Notes: a model not told the origin generated them from the sequence alone. A DNA stretch of 64,000 nt from Luteolibacter sp. LG18 (GCF_036322585.1 NZ_AP024600.1:2790001-2854000); one strand, 5' to 3'; counted from the stretch's first letter, positions 1-8,206 are shown. Translations and numbers: made by a program.

Positions 1-1190
1 CAAGCGGTGCAAGCGGCTACATCGTTCAGCGCGCCACCTCCAGCAGCGGGCCCTTTGTCGTGGTCGGCTCTCTGACCGGCACGTCTTTCATCGACACCGC
101 CGTCGTGAATGGCACCTCCTATCACTATTTCGTCACGGCGGGCAACGGCATCAGCGACGGCAGCGCCAGCGCAATCGTGAGCACCACACCCAAGGCCTAT
201 CAGGAAACAGGCGGCGTCGTTTCGATGGAAGCGGAGAACGGCAAACTCGGCAACCGCTGGCGTACCACCGCCAACGCCAGCGCGTCGAACAGCGCTTATC
301 TCGAGGTCATTCCCACCTATAATAACATCGGCACCGCCCCTGATGGCGAAACGGGCGAGTTCGTCGCGTCCTACGATTTCAGCATCGCGGCCACCGGCAA
401 CTACCGATTCTGGTTCCGCGTGTTCGCCGCCAATGCTGACGCCGATTCGTTCTTCTGGCGGATCGACGGCGGCAACTGGGTGATGGAAAACGGACGCGCT
501 GGAAACGGCACATGGTACTCCGTCGACAGCTCGATTCTGGACAATCTCGCCGCAGGAGGGCACCTGCTGGAGATCGCTTACCGCGAGAATGGTACCGGCC
601 TCGACAAGTTCGTCATCCAGCTCGATAGCCTGGCCGCTCCGATTGGATCCGGCCCTGTCGAGACCATTGTGCCAGCCATCCCTGGAGGCTTGACTGCTAT
701 GGCCATGTCGTCCTCGCGGGTGAACCTCGCGTGGGCACCTGCGGCAGGCGCAGCCAGCTACACCGTAAAACGCTCCACCATCAGCGGTCCCAGTTACATC
801 TCTCTGGCCAGCGGTGTGACGGCGACCTCTTTCGACGACAATACGGTTACCGCAGGAGTGACCTACCACTATGTCGTTACGGCAAGAAACGTCATCGGCG
901 AAAGCGGTGCCTCCACACAGGCCAGTATCACACCATCGGCTCCGCCTGTTTCCCCGGAGGAACTGAAGGCGCCCGTCATCGAACTCGCCGGGGGAAATGC
1001 TCGCCTAAACTTGGCCCTGTCCGTCATCGGCCACTCCTATCAGCTCCAATACAACGACAACCTCGCCGTCGGCGCTTGGTTAAACCACGGGCCGTCCCAG
1101 GCGGGGAACGGAGGTTCCCTGAACTTCTTCATGCCTGTCGATTCCGCCGCGCGACGCCGGTTCTACCGCCTTCTCATCCTTCAGCCATGA
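1..1190 (+). CDS. FN3 / carbohydrate-binding-module secreted protein, C-terminal part
   Basis: The reading frame is open from base 3, so the gene begins before the window; the GTG at 60 is only an internal codon. About 395 residues are visible. In order: the end of a fibronectin type III domain (GYIVQRATSSSGPF, then YHYFVTAGN), a carbohydrate-binding-module-6-like beta domain starting at VSMEAENG and rich in aromatic residues, a second FN3 domain (SYTVKRSTISGP, then YHYVVTARN) and a C-terminal beta segment ending in RRRFYRLLIL, of the kind found at the end of many Verrucomicrobiota exported proteins. No catalytic domain is visible in this part. The stop codon overlaps the next start as ATGA, so the two genes are translationally coupled. 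Likely a secreted polysaccharide-active enzyme or binding protein; the activity cannot be told from this end. Confidence 0.8.
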   Translation, partial: SGASGYIVQRATSSSGPFVVVGSLTGTSFIDTAVVNGTSYHYFVTAGNGISDGSASAIVSTTPKAYQETGGVVSMEAENGKLGNRWRTTANASASNSAYLEVIPTYNNIGTAPDGETGEFVASYDFSIAATGNYRFWFRVFAANADADSFFWRIDGGNWVMENGRAGNGTWYSVDSSILDNLAAGGHLLEIAYRENGTGLDKFVIQLDSLAAPIGSGPVETIVPAIPGGLTAMAMSSSRVNLAWAPAAGAASYTVKRSTISGPSYISLASGVTATSFDDNTVTAGVTYHYVVTARNVIGESGASTQASITPSAPPVSPEELKAPVIELAGGNARLNLALSVIGHSYQLQYNDNLAVGAWLNHGPSQAGNGGSLNFFMPVDSAARRRFYRLLILQP

Positions 1191-3232
1191 GTTCTTTCCT
1201 CTGTTTTTACCGTCTCCTTCGTGCCCTTGTCACCGCCACTGTCGTGTTGGTGCTGCCGACTGCATGGGCGGAAACCGTGAACCTCACGGTGGGATCAATC
1301 TCGCGGAACATGATCATTCATGCTCCGGTTGGGATCGAGGCGAACCGGCCACTGGTCATTTCGCTGCACGGCCTCAACCAGAATGCCGCCTATCAGCAAT
1401 CCCAGGCCGCGCTCGATCCCATCGCTGACACCGAGCGCTTCCTCGTCGCCTATCCGAACGGTCTCAACAGCTCATGGAGTCTCTCAGGCACCACCGACAT
1501 CGATCTCATCCTAGCCGTCATCGATTACATGGCTGGTCGCTACAACATCGACCGCAGCCGCGTTTATCTCTCCGGTTTCTCGATGGGCGGCATGATGACC
1601 TATTACGCGGCCACCCGGATCGCCGACAAGATTGCCGCCTTTGCCCCCATCAGCGGCTATCCCATCGGCGGGCCGAATACCACCAGTTCGAGACCGATTC
1701 CCATCATCCACACCCACGGTACCGCGGACGATGTGGTGGGTTACGGCAACGTGCAGTCCCATATCAATGCCTGGGTGCAACGCAATGCTTGTCCCAGCGT
1801 GCCCGTTGTCACGGATCCCTACCCGTCCAACAAGCCCAACTCGATTTGCACGAAGTATTATTACGGTCCGGGAACGAACGGTGTCGAGGTTGTGTTGATG
1901 TCACTGGAAGGGAAGGGGCACTGGATTTCCAACGACACCGCGAATGGCATCCATACCAGCCAGGAAATCTGGAACTTCTGCAAGAACTACACCGTCAACG
2001 GGCCGATCGTCGGCAACGGCGGGATCGTTTTTCAGGAAAACCAGGTGGGCTTCGTCGGAGTGGATGGAACCGTCGACAACAACAATGCGGGATTCACCGG
2101 ATCGGGTTTCGCCAACACCGCCAATGCCGTCGGTGCGGGCGTTTCCTGGAAGATGAGATTTCCTTTTGCTGCAACCAAGTCGTTTGCGTTCCGCTACGCC
2201 TCCACCGATACCCGGATGGGGAAGTTGGTCATCAATGGAACGGCCGTCGGCAACGTGTCCTTTCCGGCCACCGGCTCGTGGGGCGTCTGGAGCACCGTCA
2301 CCGTTTCGGCCCCGGTTGGCGAGGGGGGCGCAGATGTTCGCCTGAGCGCCGTTTCCGCTACTGGCCTGCCGAACATTGATTACCTCGAAGTCAGTGGCGG
2401 CGAGACCCTCGCCAGATCGCCCCTAGCGGACGCCTATGTGCGCGAGGGCTCAGGCAACACCGGGAGCAATTTCGGAACGAGTCCGCAACTCGTGGTGAAA
2501 AGCGACGGATCTGCCGGTTCGAGCTTCAACCGGAGAAGCTATCTGAAATTCAGCGCCGTTGGGCTGGCCGATGCCACCCGAATTCGCCTTCGGCTTGTGC
2601 CGTTCCAAGTAGACGGGTCGGCGAGCCTCGCCTACGAGGCGCTTTCCGATGACACTTGGACCGAGGCGCGCCTAATCTGGAGCAACCAGCCAGCGGGGGG
2701 CAGTATGATCCTCGCCACTCTGGGAGGTTATGCGGTGGACGTCGCGACCACCGTGGATGTCACGGCGGCGGCGAAGAGCGAGGGCGGCGATGGCGTTCTC
2801 TCGCTACGTATTTCCGATCCGGTAAATTCCAACACTCTCATCGGCTTCCATTCCAAGGAAGCCAGCACCTTGGAAAAGCGGCCGCTGCTCGAAGCCATTT
2901 ATCCTGCCGCCGTGCCGGTTGCGACCGCGGTGGCGCACCTGCGTTTCGACGAGGCCGACAGCATCACCGCGGCTGATTCCACCGGTAATGGCTGGAACGG
3001 CTTGCTGTCCGGCGCCTCCTCCTGGGTGGGGGGCGGGAGCGCGGTGAGAAATGGGGCGTTGCGCCTCACCGGCGGTTTCCCAGATGTTGGACAGCGCAGC
3101 GGTGGCGTTTATCGTACTTACGGCGGAGGACGAACAGGCCGATGGGAAGGTTCACGCGCGGATGAACGTGATTCACGAAGCTGGACTTTTCCAAGGGCGT
3201 CTGGGTTTCGAGAAGGCAATTTTGCTCATTGA
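1187..3232 (+). CDS. secreted CE1/LpqC-type esterase with CBM and DNRLRE domains, C-terminus truncated by a rearrangement
   Basis: The ATG at 1187 overlaps the upstream stop and gives a signal peptide (hydrophobic core ending at PTAWA). The first 280 or so residues are an alpha/beta hydrolase of the polyhydroxybutyrate depolymerase/feruloyl esterase type: nucleophile elbow GFSMGGMM, acid HGTADDVV and catalytic histidine GKGHW. Next comes a CBM6/35-like domain (IVFQENQVGF, ending NIDYLEVSGG), then a DNRLRE/CBM96-like domain (DAYVREGSGNTGSNFGTS). The last part starts a LamG-like domain (HLRFDEADSITAADSTGNGWNG) but after RNGALRLTGG, near base 3072, the frame turns into about 50 residues of unrelated sequence. 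In another frame at the same place begins a piece of a TIR effector, so the normal 3' end has been replaced. The esterase domain is whole and may still work. It probably cleaves ester links in plant or algal polysaccharide. Confidence 0.8.
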   Translation: MSSFLCFYRLLRALVTATVVLVLPTAWAETVNLTVGSISRNMIIHAPVGIEANRPLVISLHGLNQNAAYQQSQAALDPIADTERFLVAYPNGLNSSWSLSGTTDIDLILAVIDYMAGRYNIDRSRVYLSGFSMGGMMTYYAATRIADKIAAFAPISGYPIGGPNTTSSRPIPIIHTHGTADDVVGYGNVQSHINAWVQRNACPSVPVVTDPYPSNKPNSICTKYYYGPGTNGVEVVLMSLEGKGHWISNDTANGIHTSQEIWNFCKNYTVNGPIVGNGGIVFQENQVGFVGVDGTVDNNNAGFTGSGFANTANAVGAGVSWKMRFPFAATKSFAFRYASTDTRMGKLVINGTAVGNVSFPATGSWGVWSTVTVSAPVGEGGADVRLSAVSATGLPNIDYLEVSGGETLARSPLADAYVREGSGNTGSNFGTSPQLVVKSDGSAGSSFNRRSYLKFSAVGLADATRIRLRLVPFQVDGSASLAYEALSDDTWTEARLIWSNQPAGGSMILATLGGYAVDVATTVDVTAAAKSEGGDGVLSLRISDPVNSNTLIGFHSKEASTLEKRPLLEAIYPAAVPVATAVAHLRFDEADSITAADSTGNGWNGLLSGASSWVGGGSAVRNGALRLTGGFPDVGQRSGGVYRTYGGGRTGRWEGSRADERDSRSWTFPRASGFREGNFAH

Positions 3233-3356
3233 GGAGGGATGCGAAGAGTTCTCGAATATACAGGGGCTTGGGCAAATCCGATTCCCAACCGGGAATATTG
3301 CAGCGAAATTCGAGGAGATCCGCCTAGTGCTTGAGCGGGAAGGCCTTGTAGAGTAA
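3075..3356 (+). pseudogene. C-terminal fragment of a CAP12/Pycsar-type TIR nucleotide-binding effector
   Basis: This frame reads through VSQMLDSAAVAFIVLTAEDE, ARMNVIHEAGLFQGRLGF, LLIEEGCEEFSNIQGLGQI and FEEIRLVLEREGL. These are the hallmark blocks of the predicted nucleotide-binding TIR-like domain (PF10137 family), the NAD-degrading effector of CBASS and Pycsar antiphage systems. Only about 93 residues, the C-terminal half of the domain, remain. The N-terminal half and any partner cyclase are missing, and the sequence just upstream belongs to the LamG-like domain of the neighbouring esterase. The frame can be entered at an ATG at 3051 lying in esterase sequence, but such a product would lack the first half of the TIR fold. 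I read it as a dead remnant of a defence gene joined to the esterase by recombination. The family assignment is strong because long stretches match the family pattern. Confidence 0.8.
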
Positions 3357-3521
3357 GGCAATGCTGAGGTTGTGCTCGTCGACCGACTTGGATGCCGTCA
3401 TGTTGCCGATCTCCCTAAGCTGAAACCGTATGGGTGCGGTTTCATCGCGGCCAGTGGCATGACGAGATGGGCTTGGAGTAGGTCGGTAATGTTTGTTGGC
3501 TTTGCAACGGCAGAAAGTAAA
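3357..3521. other. short stretch without a recognised gene
   Basis: Between the TIR fragment and the end of the split integrase I see no convincing gene. There is a small hairpin (AAACCG / CGGTTT) near 3424-3443. On the minus strand a 23-codon frame starts at an ATG near 3401 behind a GGGAGA-like ribosome site, but it ends inside the TIR fragment and matches nothing I know. Confidence 0.4.
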
Positions 3522-3696
3522 TCATGTGGGTGAATTCGGCTCTATTGACCATACTTTGCCCGCTTCGATTTTACTGATTGCTCCGACGTAGTGGGACTTG
3601 AGGACTGCGGCACCACCTGAATGGCCGAACTCAAAGGTGAGGGTCTCCAATGGCTTCCCTAGCGCAACCATGACGGAGGCGTGAGTGTGTCGGAGA
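3522..3696 (-). pseudogene. tyrosine integrase, C-terminal piece (split by IS66)
   Basis: On the minus strand, directly beside the IS left end, the frame encodes LRHTHASVMVALGKPLETL, then EFGHSGGAAVLKSHYVGAIS, ending in a stop at 3522. These are box II and the active-site end of a tyrosine recombinase: the second arginine in LRHT, the His in EFGHSG and the nucleophile Tyr in SHYVG. It is the missing end of the integrase whose N-terminal piece lies on the other side of the IS. The residues just before LRHT, where the family has a His (HxLRH), are missing, so a few codons were lost at the junction. Confidence 0.85.
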
Positions 3697-3708
3697 GTAA
3701 GCGCTCCA
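3697..3708 (+). repeat. IS66 left terminal inverted repeat
   Basis: GTAAGCGCTCCA, a perfect 12-bp match to the reverse complement of the right end; weaker similarity continues for about ten more bases. Confidence 0.9.
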
Positions 3709-3746
3709 TGCGGCCTCTCTTGACCGAGGATGCATGAAGCCGCTTT

Positions 3747-5264
3747 TCAGGACGCAGCTTGGATCGGCACGAGCACCTCGTTCGTAGGCTGCCAGTTCTT
3801 CGGGAGCAAGGCGTCGATCTCCGAGGCCTTCATCCCGGGCAGGCGTTCGAGAACGTCCCGCACGTAGGCATACGGTTCGTGGCCGTGTCGCTTCGCGCTC
3901 TCGATGAGCGTGTAGAGGATGGCGCTGCGGTCCCCGGTGTCCTCGCCTCCGACGAACATCCAGTTCTTCTTGCCCACCGCCGTCGGACGGATCGCGTTCT
4001 CGGTGAGGTTGGTGTCGATTTCCGCTTTTCCGTGGCGGACGAAGGTTTCGAGCTTCTGCCACAGCGCGAGGGTGTAATCGATGGCTCGTCCCAGCGGACT
4101 CTTCGGCAACACGGACACGTTGGCACGCAGCCGCTGCAGGTCGAGGCGGAAGCCTTCGAGGATCGGGATGCTTTGCTCCCGACGTATGGCAGCCCGTTCC
4201 TCTGGCCCTGCCCGGGTTTGGCGTAGTTCCTTTTCGATGGCGTAGAGGCCGCCGATGGCTTTGAGCGGTCCGGCCGCGAGGGTCTGCCCGCTTTGATACG
4301 CTTCGTGGAACTTGCGCCGGGCGTGGGCCCAACAGGCGGCCTGCGTGATCTCCGGATGCCGGGCGGCGTAGGTGTCGTAGGCGCGATACCCGTCGCTCTG
4401 GAGGATGCCGCTGAACCCGACGAGCAGATCATTCAGGCAAGCGCTGCCGCGGCTGGTGCGCCACTGGTAGAGGACATCGCCGCCAGGGCGGTGCAGGGTC
4501 CAAAGATAGCCGAGACCGGTTTTGCCGGTGCCGGGGGCGAGGTATTTGACCGGTGTCTCGTCGGCCTGGAGGTAATCGCCCGCGAGCAGGTCTTCATGGA
4601 TGTGCCGGTAGAGCGGCTTGAGCCAGAAGGCGGCGAGTTCCGCCCAGCGACACAGCGTGTTGCGCCCGATGGCGACGCCATGTCGACGGGCGAGGATCTG
4701 TTCCTGACGGTAGAACGGCAAGTGGTCGCAGTATTTCGAGACGAGGGCGTGGGCGATGAGCGCCGGCGTGGCCGTGAGGCCGTCCTGAAGCCGCGGCGGG
4801 AGTTTGGCGGTGACGGGGGCCGCATCGCGGTCGGCGACACGGACGTAGGTGGGCCGGATCAGGCGGCGGATGAAGATCCGGCCGGGCTGGTAGTCGAGCT
4901 GGTCGCTGCGTTCCTCTCCGATCCTGCGCCAGGCATCGGGGCAGGCCTTGACCGGTTCGGGCAGCAGCACTTCTTCCACGACGGGAAGATGCTCGGGGAT
5001 GCGCCCGCGGCGCGGCTTGCAATCAGGACGGGCGACGCTTGCTGCGCTGGCCTCCACCACCGGTGCGTCGCCGAAGGTCGGGGAGGCCGGGGCTTTTCCC
5101 GGCGGTTCACCCAGCAGGAGTTCGAGCTGGGCCGGGTCGAGCGCCTCGCTGCTCTTGCCGAAGAGTTTTCTCAGCACCAGATCGAGCTTCTGGCGCAGCA
5201 ACGCGTTCTCCTGCTCCAGGGCGGAGATCCGTTCGAGATGCTGTTGTTCGCGCTCGGGCGTCAT
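3747..5264 (-). CDS. tnpC: IS66 family transposase TnpC
   Basis: About 505 residues from the ATG at 5264; a TTG at 5306 in the same frame would add 14 residues and sits 9 nt after tnpB, so it cannot be excluded. The N-terminus is a leucine-zipper-like coiled coil (RISALEQENALLRQKLDLVL) leading to the LFGKSSE motif of the family. Then come a zinc-finger/HTH region and the catalytic domain with D in YLQADETPV, D in ILQSDGYRAYD and E in IDTNLTENAIRP, followed by GKKNWMFVGGEDTG and the C-terminal IS66 tail (PYAYVRDVLERLP). Length and motifs match full-length family members. It catalyses excision and insertion of the element. Confidence 0.93.
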   Translation of the reverse strand: MTPEREQQHLERISALEQENALLRQKLDLVLRKLFGKSSEALDPAQLELLLGEPPGKAPASPTFGDAPVVEASAASVARPDCKPRRGRIPEHLPVVEEVLLPEPVKACPDAWRRIGEERSDQLDYQPGRIFIRRLIRPTYVRVADRDAAPVTAKLPPRLQDGLTATPALIAHALVSKYCDHLPFYRQEQILARRHGVAIGRNTLCRWAELAAFWLKPLYRHIHEDLLAGDYLQADETPVKYLAPGTGKTGLGYLWTLHRPGGDVLYQWRTSRGSACLNDLLVGFSGILQSDGYRAYDTYAARHPEITQAACWAHARRKFHEAYQSGQTLAAGPLKAIGGLYAIEKELRQTRAGPEERAAIRREQSIPILEGFRLDLQRLRANVSVLPKSPLGRAIDYTLALWQKLETFVRHGKAEIDTNLTENAIRPTAVGKKNWMFVGGEDTGDRSAILYTLIESAKRHGHEPYAYVRDVLERLPGMKASEIDALLPKNWQPTNEVLVPIQAAS

Positions 5265-5315
5265 CGGACGCGCGCATGCTACGATGGTTGGAGTAGGCCC
5301 CGGCAAGCCGGATGT

Positions 5316-5669
5316 TCACTCCCGTTCATACCACGGGCGCATCCTCGCGCCCTTCAGGTCGATGCCGTCGGTGAGCAGAGCGAGCGCCTCCGGGGCGAGC
5401 TTGAGCTTGCCTCCGCGGCCATCCGACGGCTTCGGCCACGAGAAGGTACCCTTTTCAAGCCGTTTGGCGTGAACCCACAGGCCGGTGCCATCCCAATGGA
5501 GGAGCTTGATGCGATTGCGCGAGCGGTTCGAGAAGACGAAGACCGCGCCGCTGCGCGGGTCCTCGCCGAGCTGGCCTGTGACCAGCGCGTGGAGGCTGTC
5601 GAAGGACTTCCTCATGTCGCACGGCTCCAGCGCCAGGAAGACGCGCAGGCTGCCGGAGAGAGTCAGCAC
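5316..5669 (-). CDS. tnpB: IS66 accessory protein TnpB (Orf2)
   Basis: A 117-residue protein starting at a GTG at 5669 that overlaps the end of tnpA (GTGCTGA), which suggests translational coupling. The sequence LEPCDMRKSFDSLHALV followed by VFVFSNRSRNRIKLLHWDG is the diagnostic IS66 Orf2 signature. It is needed for transposition in studied IS66 elements, though its biochemical role is not settled. The frame stays open far upstream of 5669, but that part only overlaps tnpA and is not a real extension. Confidence 0.92.
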   Translation of the reverse strand: MLTLSGSLRVFLALEPCDMRKSFDSLHALVTGQLGEDPRSGAVFVFSNRSRNRIKLLHWDGTGLWVHAKRLEKGTFSWPKPSDGRGGKLKLAPEALALLTDGIDLKGARMRPWYERE

Positions 5670-6064
5670 GGGCGGGTGGAGGTAAGATGGCGGAGCAGCT
5701 CCGCCACCCAGGCGAGGTGCTTGCGGTTGGCCACCTCGATGCGGGTGCCGTCGGCAAGCGTGACGCGCAGGGGCTCGGCGACGGCTGCCTGGACCGAAGG
5801 CTCCATGGGCGCGTCCACCACAACTTCGGCAAAGGAGTGTTGAACGGGTTCCGGTTCCTGCTGATCCCGGCGACGCTTCTGCACCCAGGTGGCGAAGGTC
5901 GAATACTTCAAGCCGTGTTGGCGGCAGAAGGCCATCGCCGACTGTCCGCCGCGCTCGAAGGCATCGAGCAGGGCCTCGCGTTGGGAGGGCTCGATCAGCA
6001 CGCGGCCGCGGGAATCCGATCGGATCAAACCCGGCCCGCCACCGGGATCTACGATAGAGGTCAT
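5663..6064 (-). CDS. tnpA: IS66 accessory protein TnpA (helix-turn-helix)
   Basis: A 133-residue protein. The N-terminal half has a transposase-type helix-turn-helix (FERGGQSAMAFCRQHGL, then STFATWVQKRRRD), and the C-terminal half has the usual IS66 OrfA segment LRVTLADGTRIEV and WVAELLRHL. It is the first gene of the element, starting about 60 bp inside the right inverted repeat, so the IS promoter must lie between 6065 and 6124. It overlaps tnpB by a few bases. Confidence 0.9.
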   Translation of the reverse strand: MTSIVDPGGGPGLIRSDSRGRVLIEPSQREALLDAFERGGQSAMAFCRQHGLKYSTFATWVQKRRRDQQEPEPVQHSFAEVVVDAPMEPSVQAAVAEPLRVTLADGTRIEVANRKHLAWVAELLRHLTSTRPC

Positions 6065-6112
6065 TCATGCCTATGTATCACCTATATCGTAGGTCCGGGA
6101 ACGGGGGGCGTG

Positions 6113-6124
6113 TGGAGCGCTTAC
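6113..6124 (-). repeat. IS66 right terminal inverted repeat
   Basis: TGGAGCGCTTAC, the exact reverse complement of the 12-bp left end. Confidence 0.9.
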
Positions 6125-7094
6125 GGTTGGCCGGGGGAGTGGCGGGCTGCACCAGATCACTCCAGACCTTCCAGCCCGCCAGTCGGCGTATGGCCTTCTC
6201 TTTCCTTGTCCAATTTGCGGGAAGAACCGAGCTGCCGAGAGGGTATGCTGCGAGCCACTGTTCCAAAGGCATTGGAAAATGGATGAATCTTCTCCGCCCC
6301 GTTTTGGCAGAGGCGGCGTGGATCACGATACCCTCCTCGGTGAAGTCAGAGACTTCAAGGCGTTCGAGTTCGGCCCGGCGAATGCCTGTGAACAGGCTGA
6401 TTGCAAATCCAGGAACACATTCCGGGTAGTGGCTTTCGGCCGCTTGGAGCAATTGGCGGCATTCCTCGTGTGTCAAGATGCCGATGGGGGCTCGGCGCAC
6501 ATCTTTCCTCTCTAAGACATCGATTAAGCGTGAGTCGCACCATGTTCGCGGCGCTTTTGCACACCAACGCCAAAAGGTCCTAATGGTCTCGGCTCGCCGA
6601 TTGAAGGTGGAGTCGCGCCCGGTGGTGGCTTCCACGTGGTTTAGGAGTTCCTGGCCGGTAATCGTCGAAAGTTTACGGCCCGCAAATTCGCCCGCAAGGG
6701 CTGCCCGCATGTGCTCGTAGGCACGGACCTGAGCTTCACTTTTAGCCTCTTTGGTGAGGACGAATGCTGCCAAGGCAATTTCAACAAATTCGCTTCCAAT
6801 CTTGGCTTCTTCGATGCCGACGGCGATACGCGCGGCGTCGATAAGAGAAAGCCCGACGGGGGCGAGCATCTCCGAGGCCTTGGTGGCCTCCTCTGCCAAA
6901 GCGGGACGAATTGCCGCAGCGTTTTCCCCGTGAGCCTGGCGCTTCGCCCTGAGGTTGGCGGCGTGTGCTTTGGCTTGGTCGCGGGTCTTGAAGAAGGCGC
7001 GTTCCCTCTTTCCTGACGCGGACAAGCTTGCGGGGATTTCGACCTTCCAACCGTCCTCGGTTTGGGCGATTTTGAATGATGGTGGGCGGCCCAT
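6125..7094 (-). pseudogene. tyrosine integrase, N-terminal piece (split by IS66)
   Basis: Starts at the ATG at 7094 (MGRPPSFKIAQTEDGWKVEI); 42 codons upstream are also open but look non-coding. The N-terminal part is the usual arm-binding region (FFKTRDQAKAHAANLR). After a SAM-like core-binding domain comes the catalytic domain with the first active-site Arg in LFTGIRRAELERLEV and the Lys in ASAKTGRRRFIHFP. The normal sequence stops at VWSDLVQPATPPAN where the IS66 right end begins; the frame runs on for 14 IS-derived codons. Box II and the tyrosine are on the far side of the IS at 3522-3696. The gene lies next to a tRNA-Lys 3' fragment, the usual place for the integrase of an element that targets a tRNA gene. 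It can no longer make a working recombinase. Confidence 0.88.
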
Positions 7095-7204
7095 GGAGTG
7101 TAGCTCGTAGCTGCCCGAATTGCCTAAAAAAGTCGAGAAATACCCGAAATGGCCGGATCTGAAGAAATTTATCGATTGGTTATTAGATTGTTGTGAAAAG
7201 ATTT

Positions 7205-7251
7205 GTGGGCTTTTAACCAATTGGTCCTGGGTTCAAATCCCAGTCCTCGTA
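7205..7251 (+). other. tRNA-Lys(UUU) 3' fragment, probable attachment site
   Basis: Bases 7210-7216 form a lysine-type anticodon loop (CTTTTAA). After it come CCAAT as the 3' side of the anticodon stem, a 5-nt variable loop, a perfect T arm (CTGGG, TTCAAAT, CCCAG at 7227-7243), the 3' acceptor strand TCCTCGT and discriminator A at 7251. The D arm and 5' acceptor strand are absent and the 5' anticodon stem pairs only partly, so this is not a working tRNA. Such 3' tRNA pieces are left where an integrative element has inserted into a tRNA gene. The broken integrase starts about 110 bp away. The intact copy should lie at the far left end of the element, outside this window. Confidence 0.72.
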
Positions 7252-7378
7252 CTTTCGCTCACCTACTTCCATTTGGAAGTGGATGGCTGTTTCCACCGAA
7301 GTCGTTCAAAGGATCGATAGGTGGCTCCCCTTTTCGAACTGTGGGACACGCTGGGATTTCCAGGTGGACCCCGCGCGC

Positions 7379-7410
7379 AAAAAAGCCGCGACACCCGTGG
7401 TGCCGCGGCT
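7379..7410 (-). terminator. rho-independent terminator of the modA operon
   Basis: On the minus strand AGCCGCG pairs with CGCGGCT, with further CAC/GTG pairing inside, followed directly by a run of six Ts. It lies 35 bp after the modA stop. Confidence 0.85.
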
Positions 7411-7444
7411 GTGGTTTCGCCCGGAGGCGGATTGTTGAAACCGG

Positions 7445-8206
7445 TTACTTGGCGGCGGGAGCGAGCACGCCGAAGCCGCGCTTCTTGAAGACCTCGGAGG
7501 CCTTCTCCGATTGGAGGAAGGCGATGAACTGTTTGGCCTCCGCGGCATCGTGGGACTCCTTGCACACCGCGGCCGGATAAATGATGGCCGGGGTTTCATT
7601 GGAGGGCACGGTGAAGGCGATCTTCACCTTCTGCGAGATGGCGGCATCGGTGCGGTAGACGATGGCGGCATCGGCATTGCCCGCTTCCACGGCGGCGAGC
7701 GCTCCGCGCACGTTTTCCGCGCCGACGGTCTTCGGCTGGACTTGCTCCCAGAGGTTGAGCTTGGTCAGCCAGGTCTTCGCGTAGACGCCCGCAGGCACCG
7801 CGGCCGGGTCGGCGATCGAGAGGCGGTCGAGCTTCGCGAGATCCGCGCCGGATTGGATCGTCTTGGTGGAGTCGGTGGGGATGACGACCACCAGCGCGTT
7901 GGAAAGCAGCGGCACCACGGCCTCCTTGGCGATGTGGTCGGCCTTCACCAGTCCGTCCATGGTCTTCTCATCGGCGGAAATGAAGACGTCCACCGGTGCG
8001 CCGGATTCGATCTGGCGGGCGAGCACGTTCGAGCCGGCGAAGACCGGGGTGACGGTGGTGCCGGGGTGGCTTTCCTGGTAGAGCTTGCCGATCTCGGTGA
8101 TCGATTCGGCGAGGCTGGCGGCGGCGGCCACGCGGAGTTCCCCGCCACGGGCGAAGGGGGCGGTGAGCAGGAGGCCGAGGGCGAGGAGGCGAGGGATGGA
8201 CGTCAT
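7445..8206 (-). CDS. modA: molybdate ABC transporter substrate-binding protein
   Basis: A 253-residue periplasmic protein with a signal peptide (LLALGLLLTAPFARGG). It has the ModA family signatures: LRVAAAASLAESI at the mature N-terminus, FAGSNVLARQIESGAPVDVF, ISADEKTMDGL, and late GNADAAIVYRTDA. It should bind molybdate or tungstate and deliver it to a ModBC permease. The ATG overlaps the stop of the upstream gene (ATGA), so it is the last gene of a coupled leftward operon with the molybdopterin-fold protein and TonB receptor. No modB or modC follows: the operon ends at a strong terminator and then the tRNA-Lys fragment. The permease must be encoded elsewhere or be lost. Confidence 0.92.
   Translation of the reverse strand: MTSIPRLLALGLLLTAPFARGGELRVAAAASLAESITEIGKLYQESHPGTTVTPVFAGSNVLARQIESGAPVDVFISADEKTMDGLVKADHIAKEAVVPLLSNALVVVIPTDSTKTIQSGADLAKLDRLSIADPAAVPAGVYAKTWLTKLNLWEQVQPKTVGAENVRGALAAVEAGNADAAIVYRTDAAISQKVKIAFTVPSNETPAIIYPAAVCKESHDAAEAKQFIAFLQSEKASEVFKKRGFGVLAPAAK

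Larger units (their letters stand above)
3697..6124 (-). mobile_element. IS66-family insertion sequence
   Basis: A complete 2428-bp element with the three usual IS66 genes (tnpA, tnpB, tnpC) all read leftwards. It is bounded by terminal inverted repeats beginning GTAAGCGCTCCA, the GTAA-type ends typical of the family. All three frames are open and the transposase has its DDE residues, so the element could be active. The 8-bp target duplication that this family normally makes is absent: the flanks read GTCGGAGA on the left and GGTTGGCC on the right. It sits inside a tyrosine integrase gene. Confidence 0.93.

Noticed and set aside
3075..3356. Working CBASS or Pycsar system
   Set aside because: Only the C-terminal half of the TIR effector is left and no cyclase gene is in the window.
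4293..5843. 516-codon plus-strand frame across the IS66 genes
   Set aside because: Antisense to tnpC, tnpB and tnpA, which are intact and typical.
7205..7251. Functional tRNA-Lys gene
   Set aside because: The T arm, variable loop and 3' acceptor strand are perfect, but the D arm and 5' acceptor strand are missing, so it is only a 3' fragment.
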